DNA of 14,846 nt from DATELY01 sp040513115 (GCA_040513115.1 JBEVDW010000020.1:1-14846), one strand, 5' to 3'. Shown: positions 7,017-14,596, counted from the stretch's first letter. The notes: generated from the letters alone by a model not told the origin. A program made the numbers and translations.

Positions 7017-7739
7017 TCACGCGCCGCCGCCGGAGAAGCCGATCACCTGGCCGCTGATGAAGTCCGCCTTGCCGGACGCCAGCAACGAGATGAGCGCCCC
7101 GATCTCCTCGGGCTGGCCCGGACGCTTCATGGGCACCAGCGAGTGCACCATCTGCGCGAAATCGGGATTGTCCATGCCGTCGGGAAAGTAATTGCTGAGC
7201 AGTAGGTACGGCGCGATCGCATTGATGGCGATGCCGGCCGCGCCGATTTCCGTCGCCAACGTTCTGACCAGCATGTTGGCGGCCGCGCGTGCCGCTGAGT
7301 ACAGCGACATGTTCGGCATCGGACGCAGCGGCGCACCCGACGTGATCAGGATGATGCGGCCACTGCTCTGTGCCCTCATGTGAGGAACGACGGCAGAGAT
7401 CAGGCGAAAGGGCGCCACCGTGAATGCTTCCAGCACGTTGCGGAAGTCTTGCGTCGAGCGCTCCTGGATCGGACCCTGGCGTGTTTCGCCCGCATCGTTG
7501 CTGATCGCGACATCGATGCGGCCGAATCTCTCCAGCGCTTCCTTGACCACGTCTTCCACGGATTCTGTGGCACTTGCGATGCGGTGCGGATGCTCGGACT
7601 CGAACTCGCGACGCGCCGTAGCGTCGGCAAAGCGAGGGCTATGGCCCAGTACATGAAAGCCATCTGCCACGAGGGCTGCCACGGCTGGAGGGCCGGCGTA
7701 ATCCGATACGTTCGTCACGACGGCGATTTTGTTTGTCAT
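7017..7739 (-). CDS. halohydrin dehalogenase-like SDR-fold protein
   Basis: A 240-residue SDR-fold protein that lacks the SDR cofactor signature and instead matches halohydrin dehalogenases (HHDH). These cofactor-free enzymes convert vicinal haloalcohols to epoxides and open epoxides with small anions. Where SDRs have TGxxxGIG, it has T9-NVSD-Y14-A-G16, fitting T-x4-[F/Y]-x-G. NNAG is replaced by NDAG (81-84). The catalytic Ser134, Tyr147 and Arg151 fit S-x12-Y-x3-R exactly, with Arg replacing the SDR Lys as in HheC (Ser132/Tyr145/Arg149). The N-terminal half (AGPPAVAALVADGFHV, then FADATARREFESEHP) and the AIAPYLLLSNYFP loop near 173-186 resemble HheA/HheB-type proteins from memory. The ATG at 7739 follows AAGG by about nine bases. 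It is divergent from the S9 peptidase gene. Activity as a true HHDH is inferred, not shown. Confidence 0.82.
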   Translation of the reverse strand: MTNKIAVVTNVSDYAGPPAVAALVADGFHVLGHSPRFADATARREFESEHPHRIASATESVEDVVKEALERFGRIDVAISNDAGETRQGPIQERSTQDFRNVLEAFTVAPFRLISAVVPHMRAQSSGRIILITSGAPLRPMPNMSLYSAARAAANMLVRTLATEIGAAGIAINAIAPYLLLSNYFPDGMDNPDFAQMVHSLVPMKRPGQPEEIGALISLLASGKADFISGQVIGFSGGGA

Positions 7740-7810
7740 TGCGGCGGACCTTGTTTGATCGATTGCGCCGGCAGTCTAGCTCTGAGGCTGAAGGGCGGAT
7801 AGTTCATGGC

Positions 7811-7840
7811 TTGCTGCTCGTGCGCGTGCCTGCCTACACT
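7811..7840 (+). promoter_or_regulatory. candidate promoter for the S9 peptidase gene
   Basis: TTGCTG (7811-7816) and TACACT (7835-7840) are 18 bases apart in the 136-base divergent gap, about 36 bases before the peptidase ATG. The match is modest (three of six and four of six). I saw no equally good pair for the divergent HHDH-like gene. Confidence 0.3.
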
Positions 7841-7875
7841 CGTCGAGCATTCGCCGCTCTCACAAGGAATCATCG

Positions 7876-9816
7876 ATGCGGTTTCCAATCGGGCTCGCAG
7901 TGGTTATCAGTGTGTTCACTGGATCGGTTCAAGCGCAGAGAGAGGATTCCGCTCAGACAGTCGAGAAACCGGCTGCTCTCGTTGCCGACGGTATGCCTGC
8001 AGTGCCGAAGTCGCTAGCCGCCAGCACGCGCCCTTACATGGAATTTCGCACGGCCGCATTCCAGAGCTGGAATCCGCTCGATCGCTCCATGCTGATCACC
8101 ACGCGCTTCGGCAACACCGCGCAGGTGCATCAAGTGAGAGCGCCCAATGGGGCGCGCACGCAATTGAGCTTCGAAGAGGACCGTGTCGCGTCCGTTTCGT
8201 GGGCGCCGAAGAAAGCTGACGTCATGGTCGTGCAGAAAGACGTTGGGGGCGATGAGTTTTTCCAGCTCTATACATTGAGGGAAGGGAGACTCACGTTGCT
8301 GACCGACGGCAAGAGCCGCAACGAGATCAGCGCGTGGGCGGATGACGGCTCGGTGATCGGCTACAGCTCGACGCGCCGCAACGGCACTGACACCGATCTG
8401 TACATCATGGATCCGCGCGATCCGAAGACGGATCGGCGTGTCGCGGAAGTGAAGGGCGGCGGCTGGTTCATCAATTCGTTTGCACCGGATCGCTCGCAGG
8501 CGGCGGTGATCGAGTACATCTCCATCACGAAATCCAACCTGTACTTGCTGAACCTCGAGTCCGGCGCGCTGACGCCGATCGGCGATCAGGGTAAGGCTGT
8601 CTCCTATGGAAACGCGAAGTTCGCGCCGGACGGAACGTTGTGGGTGACATCGGATGAGTCTTCCGAATTCCAGCGGCTTGGTACCATCGATATCACCAGC
8701 GGCAGGTTCACCGCCAGGGCACCGCAAGCAAAGTGGGATGTGGAGGCGTTCGATATCGCGCAGGACGGCTCGTTCATCGCATACGTCGTAAACGAAGCCG
8801 GTGCTGCGCGGCTGAAGGTTCTCGATACGAAATCGGGTGCAGCACGTACCGTCGACGCGTTGCCTGCGGGTCAGATCGGCGAAGTCTTCATCGCGCCGTG
8901 GGGCGACATCGGTTTGTCATTCACCTCCGCGAAGAGCGCCCAGGATGCGTATTCGGTCGATCCACGCACGCTCGCCGTGACCCGGTGGACGACGAGCGAG
9001 ACCGGTGGCCTCGATGTGACGCAGAACATCGAGCCGGCACTGATCGAGGTGAAGAGCTTCGATGGCAAGCCGATCTCAGGGTTTCTGTATCGGCCCGATC
9101 CCGCCAGGTTTCCCGGCAAGCGGCCGCTGATCGTAAATATTCACGGCGGTCCCGAAGCGCAGTCGCGTCCACTGTTCCTCGGACGAAACAACTACCTGAT
9201 CAATGAGCTCGGCATCGCCCTGTTCTTTCCGAACGTGCGCGGCTCGTTCGGCTACGGCAAGACCTTCGTCAGTCTCGACAACGGGCCGTTTCAGCGCGAA
9301 GACTCCGTGAAAGACATCGGCGCGTTCATCGAACGGCTGTCGAAGGATGCCGCGCTCGACGCTGCGCGCTTTGCCGTCACCGGTGGCAGTTACGGCGGGT
9401 ACATGTGCTACGCCGCGGCGATCCGCTATGGCGCGCAGCTCAAGGCAGCCAATTGCGTCGTTGCCATCTCGAACTTCGTGACGTTCCTGGAGAACACACA
9501 GAGCTATCGGCGCGATCTGCGTCGCGTCGAATACGGCGACGAGCGCGATGCGAAACAGCGGGCGAAGTTGCTCGCCATCTCACCGCTCACGTCGGTGCAA
9601 AAGCTTTCGATCCCGCTGATGGTCGTCACGGGCGGCAACGATCCGCGCGTGCCGGCTTCCGAAGCCGAGCAGATGGTGAAAGCCGTGCGCAACAAAGGCG
9701 GCCTGGCGTGGCACTTGCTTGGCCAGGACGAGGGTCATGGCTTTGCGAAGAAGGCGAATCAGGACTATCAGTTCTGGACGACCTTGATGTTCTGGCAGCA
9801 GACGCTGCTGAAGTGA
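7876..9816 (+). CDS. secreted S9-family peptidase (prolyl oligopeptidase / acylaminoacyl peptidase type)
   Basis: A 646-residue serine peptidase of family S9. A Sec signal peptide (MRFPIGLAVVISVFTGSVQA) is cleaved near residue 20. Residues of about 50-380 carry repeated short blade-like segments (ISAWADDGSVIGYSS, GGWFINSFAPDRSQAAVIEY, TLWVTSDESSEFQRL) of the N-terminal beta-propeller that gates the active site. The C-terminal alpha/beta hydrolase holds the triad: Ser505 in TGGSYGGYM, Asp589 in TGGNDPRVP and His621 in DEGHGF; the oxyanion segment is IVNIHGGPEAQ. Such enzymes cleave short peptides, often near proline or acylated N-termini. AAGGA at 7864-7868 precedes the ATG by seven bases. It stands alone, with convergent hydrolase coding beginning 23 bases after its stop. 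Family assignment is firm; precise specificity is not. Confidence 0.93.
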   Translation: MRFPIGLAVVISVFTGSVQAQREDSAQTVEKPAALVADGMPAVPKSLAASTRPYMEFRTAAFQSWNPLDRSMLITTRFGNTAQVHQVRAPNGARTQLSFEEDRVASVSWAPKKADVMVVQKDVGGDEFFQLYTLREGRLTLLTDGKSRNEISAWADDGSVIGYSSTRRNGTDTDLYIMDPRDPKTDRRVAEVKGGGWFINSFAPDRSQAAVIEYISITKSNLYLLNLESGALTPIGDQGKAVSYGNAKFAPDGTLWVTSDESSEFQRLGTIDITSGRFTARAPQAKWDVEAFDIAQDGSFIAYVVNEAGAARLKVLDTKSGAARTVDALPAGQIGEVFIAPWGDIGLSFTSAKSAQDAYSVDPRTLAVTRWTTSETGGLDVTQNIEPALIEVKSFDGKPISGFLYRPDPARFPGKRPLIVNIHGGPEAQSRPLFLGRNNYLINELGIALFFPNVRGSFGYGKTFVSLDNGPFQREDSVKDIGAFIERLSKDAALDAARFAVTGGSYGGYMCYAAAIRYGAQLKAANCVVAISNFVTFLENTQSYRRDLRRVEYGDERDAKQRAKLLAISPLTSVQKLSIPLMVVTGGNDPRVPASEAEQMVKAVRNKGGLAWHLLGQDEGHGFAKKANQDYQFWTTLMFWQQTLLK

Positions 9817-9839
9817 GATGAATCGGCTGCGGCGTCAAC

Positions 9840-11639
9840 TCAGGTCTGTGGCCTCAGCACGGCGCGCGCAGCCGCATTTGCACTGCGAACGACCTGGGAT
9901 CGCGCACCTGCCGTGATCTCATCCATGCGCATCAGCACCCGCGAATGACGGATGTACCAGTGCCACACGAAGGTGAGATCGAACAGCAGCGCCGCCAGCC
10001 ACCACAAGTAGAGTAGCGCGAGCAGAGCGAGAACGACGGGCCAGATGGGGCCGTTCTGAGCGTGCGTTTGCGAGAGGTGCCATGCGACGACGCTTGCCAC
10101 CGCGATGATGCCGCCGAACACGACTGGCTTGATGCCCCACATCGGTCGCATGGCAGAAATCTCATACGCAGCGCCCACCAGGATGAGGGCCATCGATGCA
10201 ATCACGAACGTCGCGGGCAAAGCGATTCCGAACAGCTCGACGTCGCCGGGTTGCACCAGCGCCGCCACGTAACCGGCGACGCACAGCGTGCCCATCGCAA
10301 CGGCCGAGAAGCGGCAGCCGATATGACGGGTGAGTCTGGGTACCCTCGACGCGACCGTGATGCCGAACAGCAGCATCGCGATGGGCAGCACGTCGGTCGC
10401 GATCTCCATGATGGATGGGGTGCGATTCGGCTCGAGCGCTCCCAGGAGTGCCTTGAGCAGGATGAACGCTCCCGTCGACAACACCACGAACACAGCGGCG
10501 TAGGGCACGAAGTAGCTGAGGAGCTGCAGGCCCGGTTTGCTGGCTGGCGGCGGCGACGTGGGCTCCTCGTGGCGATCTCGACACACCACGTTCTCGATGA
10601 AGTGTTTGAAGATGTGCTTGTCGGTCCAATAGTCCACGTGCGCTTTCGCGGGAAACGCGTAACGCGAGAAGCCATGATCCTGCGCGCCGGTGAAGTGAAA
10701 GACGGCGTCCCATCTCGAGCCACCATCCGCGGGCTGGTGTCGCAGCCAGCGGCGAATGTCATCGAGATCGAAGCCGATCGGATCGCCGACATCGTAGTAG
10801 TTGTGCCATTCGATCTTCGTCGCGGGAACGTGACGCGGCGCAGTCGTGCCGAACAGCCCAGGCCATAGCACGAAGTGCTTGTCGATCGGCGAGCCCAGCG
10901 TCATGAGTCCGCGCACGCTGTCCAGCCATTCGGGACGAGTGTCCTCGCGACACGCTTGCAGCAGGCCGAGCAGTGCGACGACCGTGCCTTCGCTGTGCGC
11001 GACGATGTAGATCTCGGCGTTGGGCGAGACCTTGTGCGTGTCTGCCATCGTCTTCATGAAGGTCGCGACGATCTTCTCGCGTTCCTCTGCGAACTCCGCG
11101 ACGACTTGCACATCGCCGAGATAATCGTCCAGCACTTTGCGCAAGTCGCAGGTGAAGATGCCCGCCTTGTTCGCCAGCAGGCAGATGCGATCGAGCACGT
11201 GGATCGAATCGGTCATCTCGCACAACACCTGCTCCAGCAAATGGAAGTCGTGTTCCTGACAGCCTTGGCGCTGGTGTTCCTTCCACCTCACCTTCAACCG
11301 ACCCACGATCGTGCGCGCCCAGGCTTTGGCTTCTTCCAGGGTGTGCTTTTCCTCCGCCAGCGCTCGCGGAATCTTTGCCCAGTACACCTCGGCAAACAGA
11401 TAGCCGCAGAGCGGCGCAGCGAGCGTGACGACGCCCGTGCCGTTGTGGAACGTGCCGAGGGGCACGGCCGCAGGCTCGTTGTGGTACTCGCAGAACTGAT
11501 TCACGACGGACTGGATCGTCGCGTAGTTGAACTGATCGCCGATGCCGTGCACGGCAACGATGGCTTTGTCGACCGACTTTCGATCCGCGGGGCTGGCGAT
11601 GCTCGACTGGGTTTGCACCACGACGTCTGATTCGCTCAC
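9840..11639 (-). CDS. alpha/beta hydrolase fused to a C-terminal multi-pass membrane domain
   Basis: A 599-residue two-part protein. The N-terminal half is a lipase/esterase-like alpha/beta hydrolase: AIVAVHGIGDQ (His31-Gly32, oxyanion region), nucleophile Ser216 in YIVAHSEGTVVALLGLL, and MTLGSPIDKH after it. The acid and His are not certain; NYYDVGDPIGF and later histidines are candidates. From about residue 372 to 563 there are roughly six or seven hydrophobic helices, starting at LLSYFVPYAAVFVVL and ending at YLWWLAALLFDLTFVWHWYI. It probably sits in the inner membrane with the hydrolase in the cytoplasm, since no signal peptide precedes it. Translation starts at GTG11639, with GGAGG four bases before. 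The substrate is unknown; I do not recognise a named family for this fusion. It follows the histidine-phosphatase-like gene on the same strand by 87 bases. Confidence 0.8.
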   Translation of the reverse strand: MSESDVVVQTQSSIASPADRKSVDKAIVAVHGIGDQFNYATIQSVVNQFCEYHNEPAAVPLGTFHNGTGVVTLAAPLCGYLFAEVYWAKIPRALAEEKHTLEEAKAWARTIVGRLKVRWKEHQRQGCQEHDFHLLEQVLCEMTDSIHVLDRICLLANKAGIFTCDLRKVLDDYLGDVQVVAEFAEEREKIVATFMKTMADTHKVSPNAEIYIVAHSEGTVVALLGLLQACREDTRPEWLDSVRGLMTLGSPIDKHFVLWPGLFGTTAPRHVPATKIEWHNYYDVGDPIGFDLDDIRRWLRHQPADGGSRWDAVFHFTGAQDHGFSRYAFPAKAHVDYWTDKHIFKHFIENVVCRDRHEEPTSPPPASKPGLQLLSYFVPYAAVFVVLSTGAFILLKALLGALEPNRTPSIMEIATDVLPIAMLLFGITVASRVPRLTRHIGCRFSAVAMGTLCVAGYVAALVQPGDVELFGIALPATFVIASMALILVGAAYEISAMRPMWGIKPVVFGGIIAVASVVAWHLSQTHAQNGPIWPVVLALLALLYLWWLAALLFDLTFVWHWYIRHSRVLMRMDEITAGARSQVVRSANAAARAVLRPQT

Positions 11640-11657
11640 GGGGCCTCCAATGGCGTC

Positions 11658-11676
11658 CTGAAGTCTGCAGCTTCAG
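11658..11676. repeat. short inverted repeat upstream of the membrane hydrolase gene
   Basis: CTGAAG (11658-11663) and CTTCAG (11671-11676) flank seven bases that include CTGCAG. It lies 19 bases before the GTG start of the hydrolase gene, a reasonable place for an operator, but short arms of this kind also arise by chance. Confidence 0.3.
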
Positions 11677-11726
11677 CGGTGACCAGCTTCCTTGCCGGCG
11701 TGGCGAAATTGAATTGGTCTAAAGAC

Positions 11727-12437
11727 TTACCCCAGTGTCCACAGGTCCGGCCGGAGGTGAGGGACCGAGTTATAGCTGTTCAACGTGATGCCTTCCGGTG
11801 AGTAGACGAAAGACGTGTACGAGCCATTGCGCACTCGCATCATGAGCTCGATCGTCTTCTCGTTCCCGAGCTCGAGGACACTGCCGACCAGGATTCCCGT
11901 GAAACCGCCGGAGCTGAAGGCGACGACGCGTTGGCTCTTGCCCGATTGAGCCATGAAGTCGAGCGCGTACTTCGCGCGCCGTTGGACGTCGGCCCACGTT
12001 TCGGCACCGTCGGGTACGGGGATGCGACCGCCAGCGAACTCCTTCATCACCGTGACCATGTAGCGAAACATGGCTTTCATGGCCTGGGGCCGCTCGCCTT
12101 CCGGCACGGAATGCATCTGGAGCGCGCGCTCGGTATCGCTGAATCCCTGCTCCTGGAGGTGCAAGATGACGCGCGCCATGTCGAGCTCGTCCAGCTCATC
12201 GACGCGCTCCGCCTCGGGCCAGGGCAAGCCGCGCGCACGAAAGACCGCAGCCACTTCCTCTTCAGTCTGCTTGTGTCGCAACCGTGGACCGATGAGCACG
12301 CGATCCCAGCTGATGCCATTGTCCGCCCAATACTCGCCCAACTGCCGGGCCTGCTCGTGCCCTGTCGGCGTCAGGCGGTCGTATTCCTTGGCGAACGTGC
12401 TGGCCTGTCCATGACGAACAACGGTGATGAGACCCAT
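11727..12437 (-). CDS. histidine phosphatase superfamily-like protein, second catalytic His replaced
   Basis: A 236-residue protein of the phosphoglycerate-mutase-like histidine phosphatase superfamily. The phosphate-accepting motif is intact: Arg8-His9-Gly10 in ITVVRHGQAS, followed by LTPTGHEQARQLGEYW and the arginine-bearing LIGPRLRHKQT. The acid region is probably ERVDELDELD. The second catalytic His, normally in a V-[VS]-H-G-G motif, is Ser176 here (VVAFSSGGFTG, 171-181). The C-terminal NSYNSVPHL block is typical. Some members carry SSGG or TSGG at this site, so this may be a subgroup rather than decay, but activity could be weak or altered. The ATG at 12437 lacks a strong ribosome site. 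It lies between a small proline-rich gene and the membrane hydrolase gene, all on the minus strand. Confidence 0.85.
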   Translation of the reverse strand: MGLITVVRHGQASTFAKEYDRLTPTGHEQARQLGEYWADNGISWDRVLIGPRLRHKQTEEEVAAVFRARGLPWPEAERVDELDELDMARVILHLQEQGFSDTERALQMHSVPEGERPQAMKAMFRYMVTVMKEFAGGRIPVPDGAETWADVQRRAKYALDFMAQSGKSQRVVAFSSGGFTGILVGSVLELGNEKTIELMMRVRNGSYTSFVYSPEGITLNSYNSVPHLRPDLWTLG

Positions 12438-12510
12438 GAAACTGTCGGCTCGAGACTAGGTACCGGAAGTGGCGCTGTGATTCTCATCGCCTCGATGGCC
12501 GCAGCGCAAC

Positions 12511-12539
12511 TTGCAGCTGAGGGCTCACCCGCGCTGCAA
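12511..12539. repeat. bipartite hairpin directly after the small ORF
   Basis: TTGCAGC (12511-12517) pairs with GCTGCAA (12533-12539), and GGG (12521-12523) with CCC (12528-12530) around a four-base loop. On the minus strand it begins one base after the TGA of the 58-residue ORF. No T-run follows, so it may be a transcript-stabilising or pausing structure rather than an intrinsic terminator. Confidence 0.45.
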
Positions 12540-12540
12540 C

Positions 12541-12717
12541 TCAAGTGGGCTGCGCGTTCGAATCGTTTTCCTCGATCGGCAACGGAATCGCAATTTTGTC
12601 GCTGCCGGCATTCTCGGCGCTTTCCGGACCGATCTCCGCAAGGCCGACGGGCTCACCGGCGGGTTCGGTGCGGGGCGGCTGCTTCGGAGTTTTCTCGGGC
12701 TGCTGCGGTGTGGGCAT
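12541..12717 (-). CDS. 58-residue proline-rich small protein of unknown function
   Basis: A short ORF encoding MPTPQQPEKTPKQPPRTEPA and then a Glu-rich half ending IAIPLPIEENDSNAQPT. AGGAG lies eight bases before the ATG, and codon third positions are mostly G or C as in the neighbouring genes, both arguing for a real gene. The protein is rich in Pro and Glu with a few Lys in the N-terminal third, probably disordered, without signal peptide or membrane segment. I do not recognise it. It is upstream of, and on the same strand as, the histidine-phosphatase-like gene (103-base gap holding a hairpin) and divergent from the P450 gene. It could be missed by annotation with a 60-residue cutoff. The alternative is a chance ORF with a chance ribosome site. 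Confidence 0.5.
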   Translation of the reverse strand: MPTPQQPEKTPKQPPRTEPAGEPVGLAEIGPESAENAGSDKIAIPLPIEENDSNAQPT

Positions 12718-12840
12718 GGTGGCATCTCCTGTCCGTCAGCAATTGCCCGCTGCTTGAGGAGGTTCCCCGGTGGTTGTGAGTCGTCAGCGCAAAGACCTAC
12801 TATCGCCGGAGGCAGCGTACATGCGCGGAGAACAGTGTCG
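12718..12840. other. divergent intergenic region, small ORF / P450
   Basis: These 123 bases carry the small ORF's ribosome site on the minus strand and a candidate P450 promoter on the plus strand. I saw no good promoter for the small ORF and no symmetrical operator. Confidence 0.4.
12774..12803 (+). promoter_or_regulatory. candidate sigma-70 promoter for the P450 gene
   Basis: TTGTGA (12774-12779) and TACTAT (12798-12803) are 18 bases apart, each matching four of six consensus positions, about 38 bases before the P450 ATG. Confidence 0.35.
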
Positions 12841-14088
12841 ATGAGCAGTGACGTCGGAGCAGCCGCAGTCTTCAATCCGCAGACGCTGTCATCGCCGTAT
12901 GCGTTATGGGCGCGCTTGCGCGCGGAGTCTCCGCTTCAGCGCATCGATATTCCCGGCATTCAGCGGCCTGTCTATCTCGTCTCGCGTCGCGCCGACGTGC
13001 AACAGGTTGCCGGCGATCCGCAGACCTTCGCGAGCGTCGTTCCTTCCGAGGTGTGGCGTTGGGGTGACCTGGGTCCGGTGCTGCAGCCGCACCTGCTGGC
13101 GCAAGGCTGGCCGATCGTGCACACGATTGCCTCTGCCGATCCGCCGCTGCACGCACGCTATCGCAAGCTCGTCGGACCGATGTTCCTGCCGAGCAAGGTG
13201 AAGTTGCTGGTCGAGAAGCTGCAGGCGTCGATCGATGAGCTGTTGCAGCAACTGCCGCGCGGTGAGCGCTTCGACTTCATGGACAAGTTCGCCATCCCGC
13301 TGCCGATCATGATGATCGGCGACATGCTGGGATTGCCACGTGAAGACCGGGAGCTGGTGCGGCGCTACACCGATACGTTCGTGCGCATGGTGGATCCTTC
13401 CACGCCACATGACGAGGCGTTGAAAGCGGTTACGTTGTTTGCCGAAGGGCAGCACTACATGGCGCGCCGCATCGAGCGTCTGGTGCGCGAGCCCGATGAC
13501 AGCGTGCTGAGCGATGTTGCCAATGCGCGCGATGACGCAGGGCGGCTGCTCTCGATCGAGGAACGATTGTCGCTCGGGTACATGCTGATGGCAGCCGGCA
13601 ATGAAACGACCCGCAATGCACTGAGCCTGTCCGCTTACTACCTCGCGACTCAGCCCGAGCTATGGCGTACGTTGAAGAACGATCGCGATAAGGTGGGTCA
13701 GTTCATCGACGAGGCGTTGCGTGTCGGAACCCCGGCGGTGCTGAATCCTCGATTCGTGACGCGCGATACGGAGCTTGCGGGCCAGTTGATTCCTGGCGGC
13801 GCCATCGTCTTCGTGCTGTGGGGCTCCGCCAATCGCGACGAGTCCACGTTCGCCGATGCCGATCAGATCCGGCTCGATCGCGCGAATACGCGCAGTCACA
13901 TGGCGTTTGGCTTCGGCATCCACTCCTGTGTCGGCGCACCGCTCGCAAGACAGGAGCTGAACCTCTCGGTCCACAGCTGGCTGAATCAATTCGAGTCGAT
14001 GTCGCTCGCCGTACCGCGCGAGACCGTACAGCATGCGCCTCTGTTTGCGTTCCGGACGTTTCCGGAATTGCCGTTGATCGTGCGGTGA
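12841..14088 (+). CDS. cytochrome P450 (soluble bacterial type)
   Basis: A 415-residue soluble P450, the normal length for bacterial class I enzymes, lacking a membrane anchor. The I-helix oxygen-activation motif is Ala252-Gly253-Asn254-Glu255-Thr256-Thr257, the K-helix ExxR is Glu291-Arg294 (DEALRVG), and the haem loop FGFGIHSCVGAPLAR supplies the proximal ligand Cys363. NRDESTFADADQIRLDR is the usual block before the haem loop. It would hydroxylate a hydrophobic substrate using electrons from a ferredoxin and reductase, neither of which is encoded in the window; the substrate is not readable. I chose ATG12841 because GGAG (12827-12830) precedes it by ten bases; the in-frame GTG at 12835 is only four bases from that site. 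The open frame extends upstream to 12511, but that extension looks non-coding. Its stop overlaps the start of the lipocalin-like gene. Confidence 0.93.
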   Translation: MSSDVGAAAVFNPQTLSSPYALWARLRAESPLQRIDIPGIQRPVYLVSRRADVQQVAGDPQTFASVVPSEVWRWGDLGPVLQPHLLAQGWPIVHTIASADPPLHARYRKLVGPMFLPSKVKLLVEKLQASIDELLQQLPRGERFDFMDKFAIPLPIMMIGDMLGLPREDRELVRRYTDTFVRMVDPSTPHDEALKAVTLFAEGQHYMARRIERLVREPDDSVLSDVANARDDAGRLLSIEERLSLGYMLMAAGNETTRNALSLSAYYLATQPELWRTLKNDRDKVGQFIDEALRVGTPAVLNPRFVTRDTELAGQLIPGGAIVFVLWGSANRDESTFADADQIRLDRANTRSHMAFGFGIHSCVGAPLARQELNLSVHSWLNQFESMSLAVPRETVQHAPLFAFRTFPELPLIVR

Positions 14089-14590
14089 TCGTGATCCGGG
14101 CAGCGCTGCTGGCAGCGCTCGGATGGATGCTGAGCGCAAATGCGGACTCCGGGGGTGTGACGGCCGCGCAAGCGCTGATCGGCACCTGGAAGCTGCTGGC
14201 GTTCGAGGATCGGTCCGATAAGGGCGAGCCCCGGTACCCCTATGGCGTGCATCCGCAAGGTCTGCTGATCTACGACGCCACCGGGCACATGGCGATCCAG
14301 ATCATGAAGGTGCCGCATCCGAAGGTGGCCTCCGGCGATGAGGAGCACGTGACCGCTGCGGAGAAAGCGGCACTGTTCGATGCCTACACTGCGTACTTCG
14401 GCACGTATGAAGTCGATGTCGAGCGCGGCACCGTCACGCATCACGTTGAGGGCGCCTGGCCGATGTTTACATCGGTCACGCTGAGCAGCGGCCGTTCGAG
14501 CTGAACGGCGACCGGCTCATCATCAAGCCGAGCTGGATCAGCAACGGCAAGCGCTGGGAAGGTGTGCGAATCTTCGAACGCATGCGGTGA
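14085..14590 (+). pseudogene. secreted lipocalin-like domain protein with an apparent frameshift
   Basis: The reading frame from GTG14085 (overlapping the P450 stop as GTGA; GTG14091 is an alternative) encodes a short signal peptide (MIVIRAALLAALGWMLSANA) and a Lipocalin_5-like domain: LIGTWKLLAFEDRS, YPYGVHPQGLLIYDATGHMAIQIM, AAEKAALFDAYTAYFGTYEV. This frame ends at 14504 with an unfamily-like tail (TSVTLSSGRSS). Reading from 14462 in the adjacent frame gives YIGHAEQRPFELNGDRLIIK and on to a TGA at 14588-14590, exactly the expected C-terminal half of the domain. One missing base near 14463 explains it: restoring an A would give WPNVYIGHAEQ. Intact it would be about 168 residues. It is either a recent mutation or a sequencing or assembly error; everything else about it looks functional. 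Role unknown; coupling to the P450 suggests a related small-molecule function. Confidence 0.75.
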
Positions 14591-14596
14591 TGTGCG

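Noticed and set aside
7806..8219. Overlapping 137-residue plus-strand frame at the start of the S9 peptidase gene
   Set aside because: It is Ser/Cys/Arg-rich out-of-frame translation of the signal peptide and propeller region, with no domain.
10062..10868. 268-residue plus-strand frame opposite the membrane hydrolase
   Set aside because: It is low-complexity Arg/His/Asp/Glu-rich shadow sequence, and the opposite strand encodes an evident alpha/beta hydrolase and membrane helices.
9840..12717. Hydrolase, phosphatase and small protein as a phage defence or toxin-antitoxin system
   Set aside because: No nuclease, sensor, polymerase or known toxin domain is present and no mobile element is nearby; the three genes are only neighbours on one strand.
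12511..12840. Upstream extension of the P450 reading frame
   Set aside because: The sequence does not resemble P450, lies opposite the small ORF, and ATG12841 has a suitable ribosome site and gives the normal family length.
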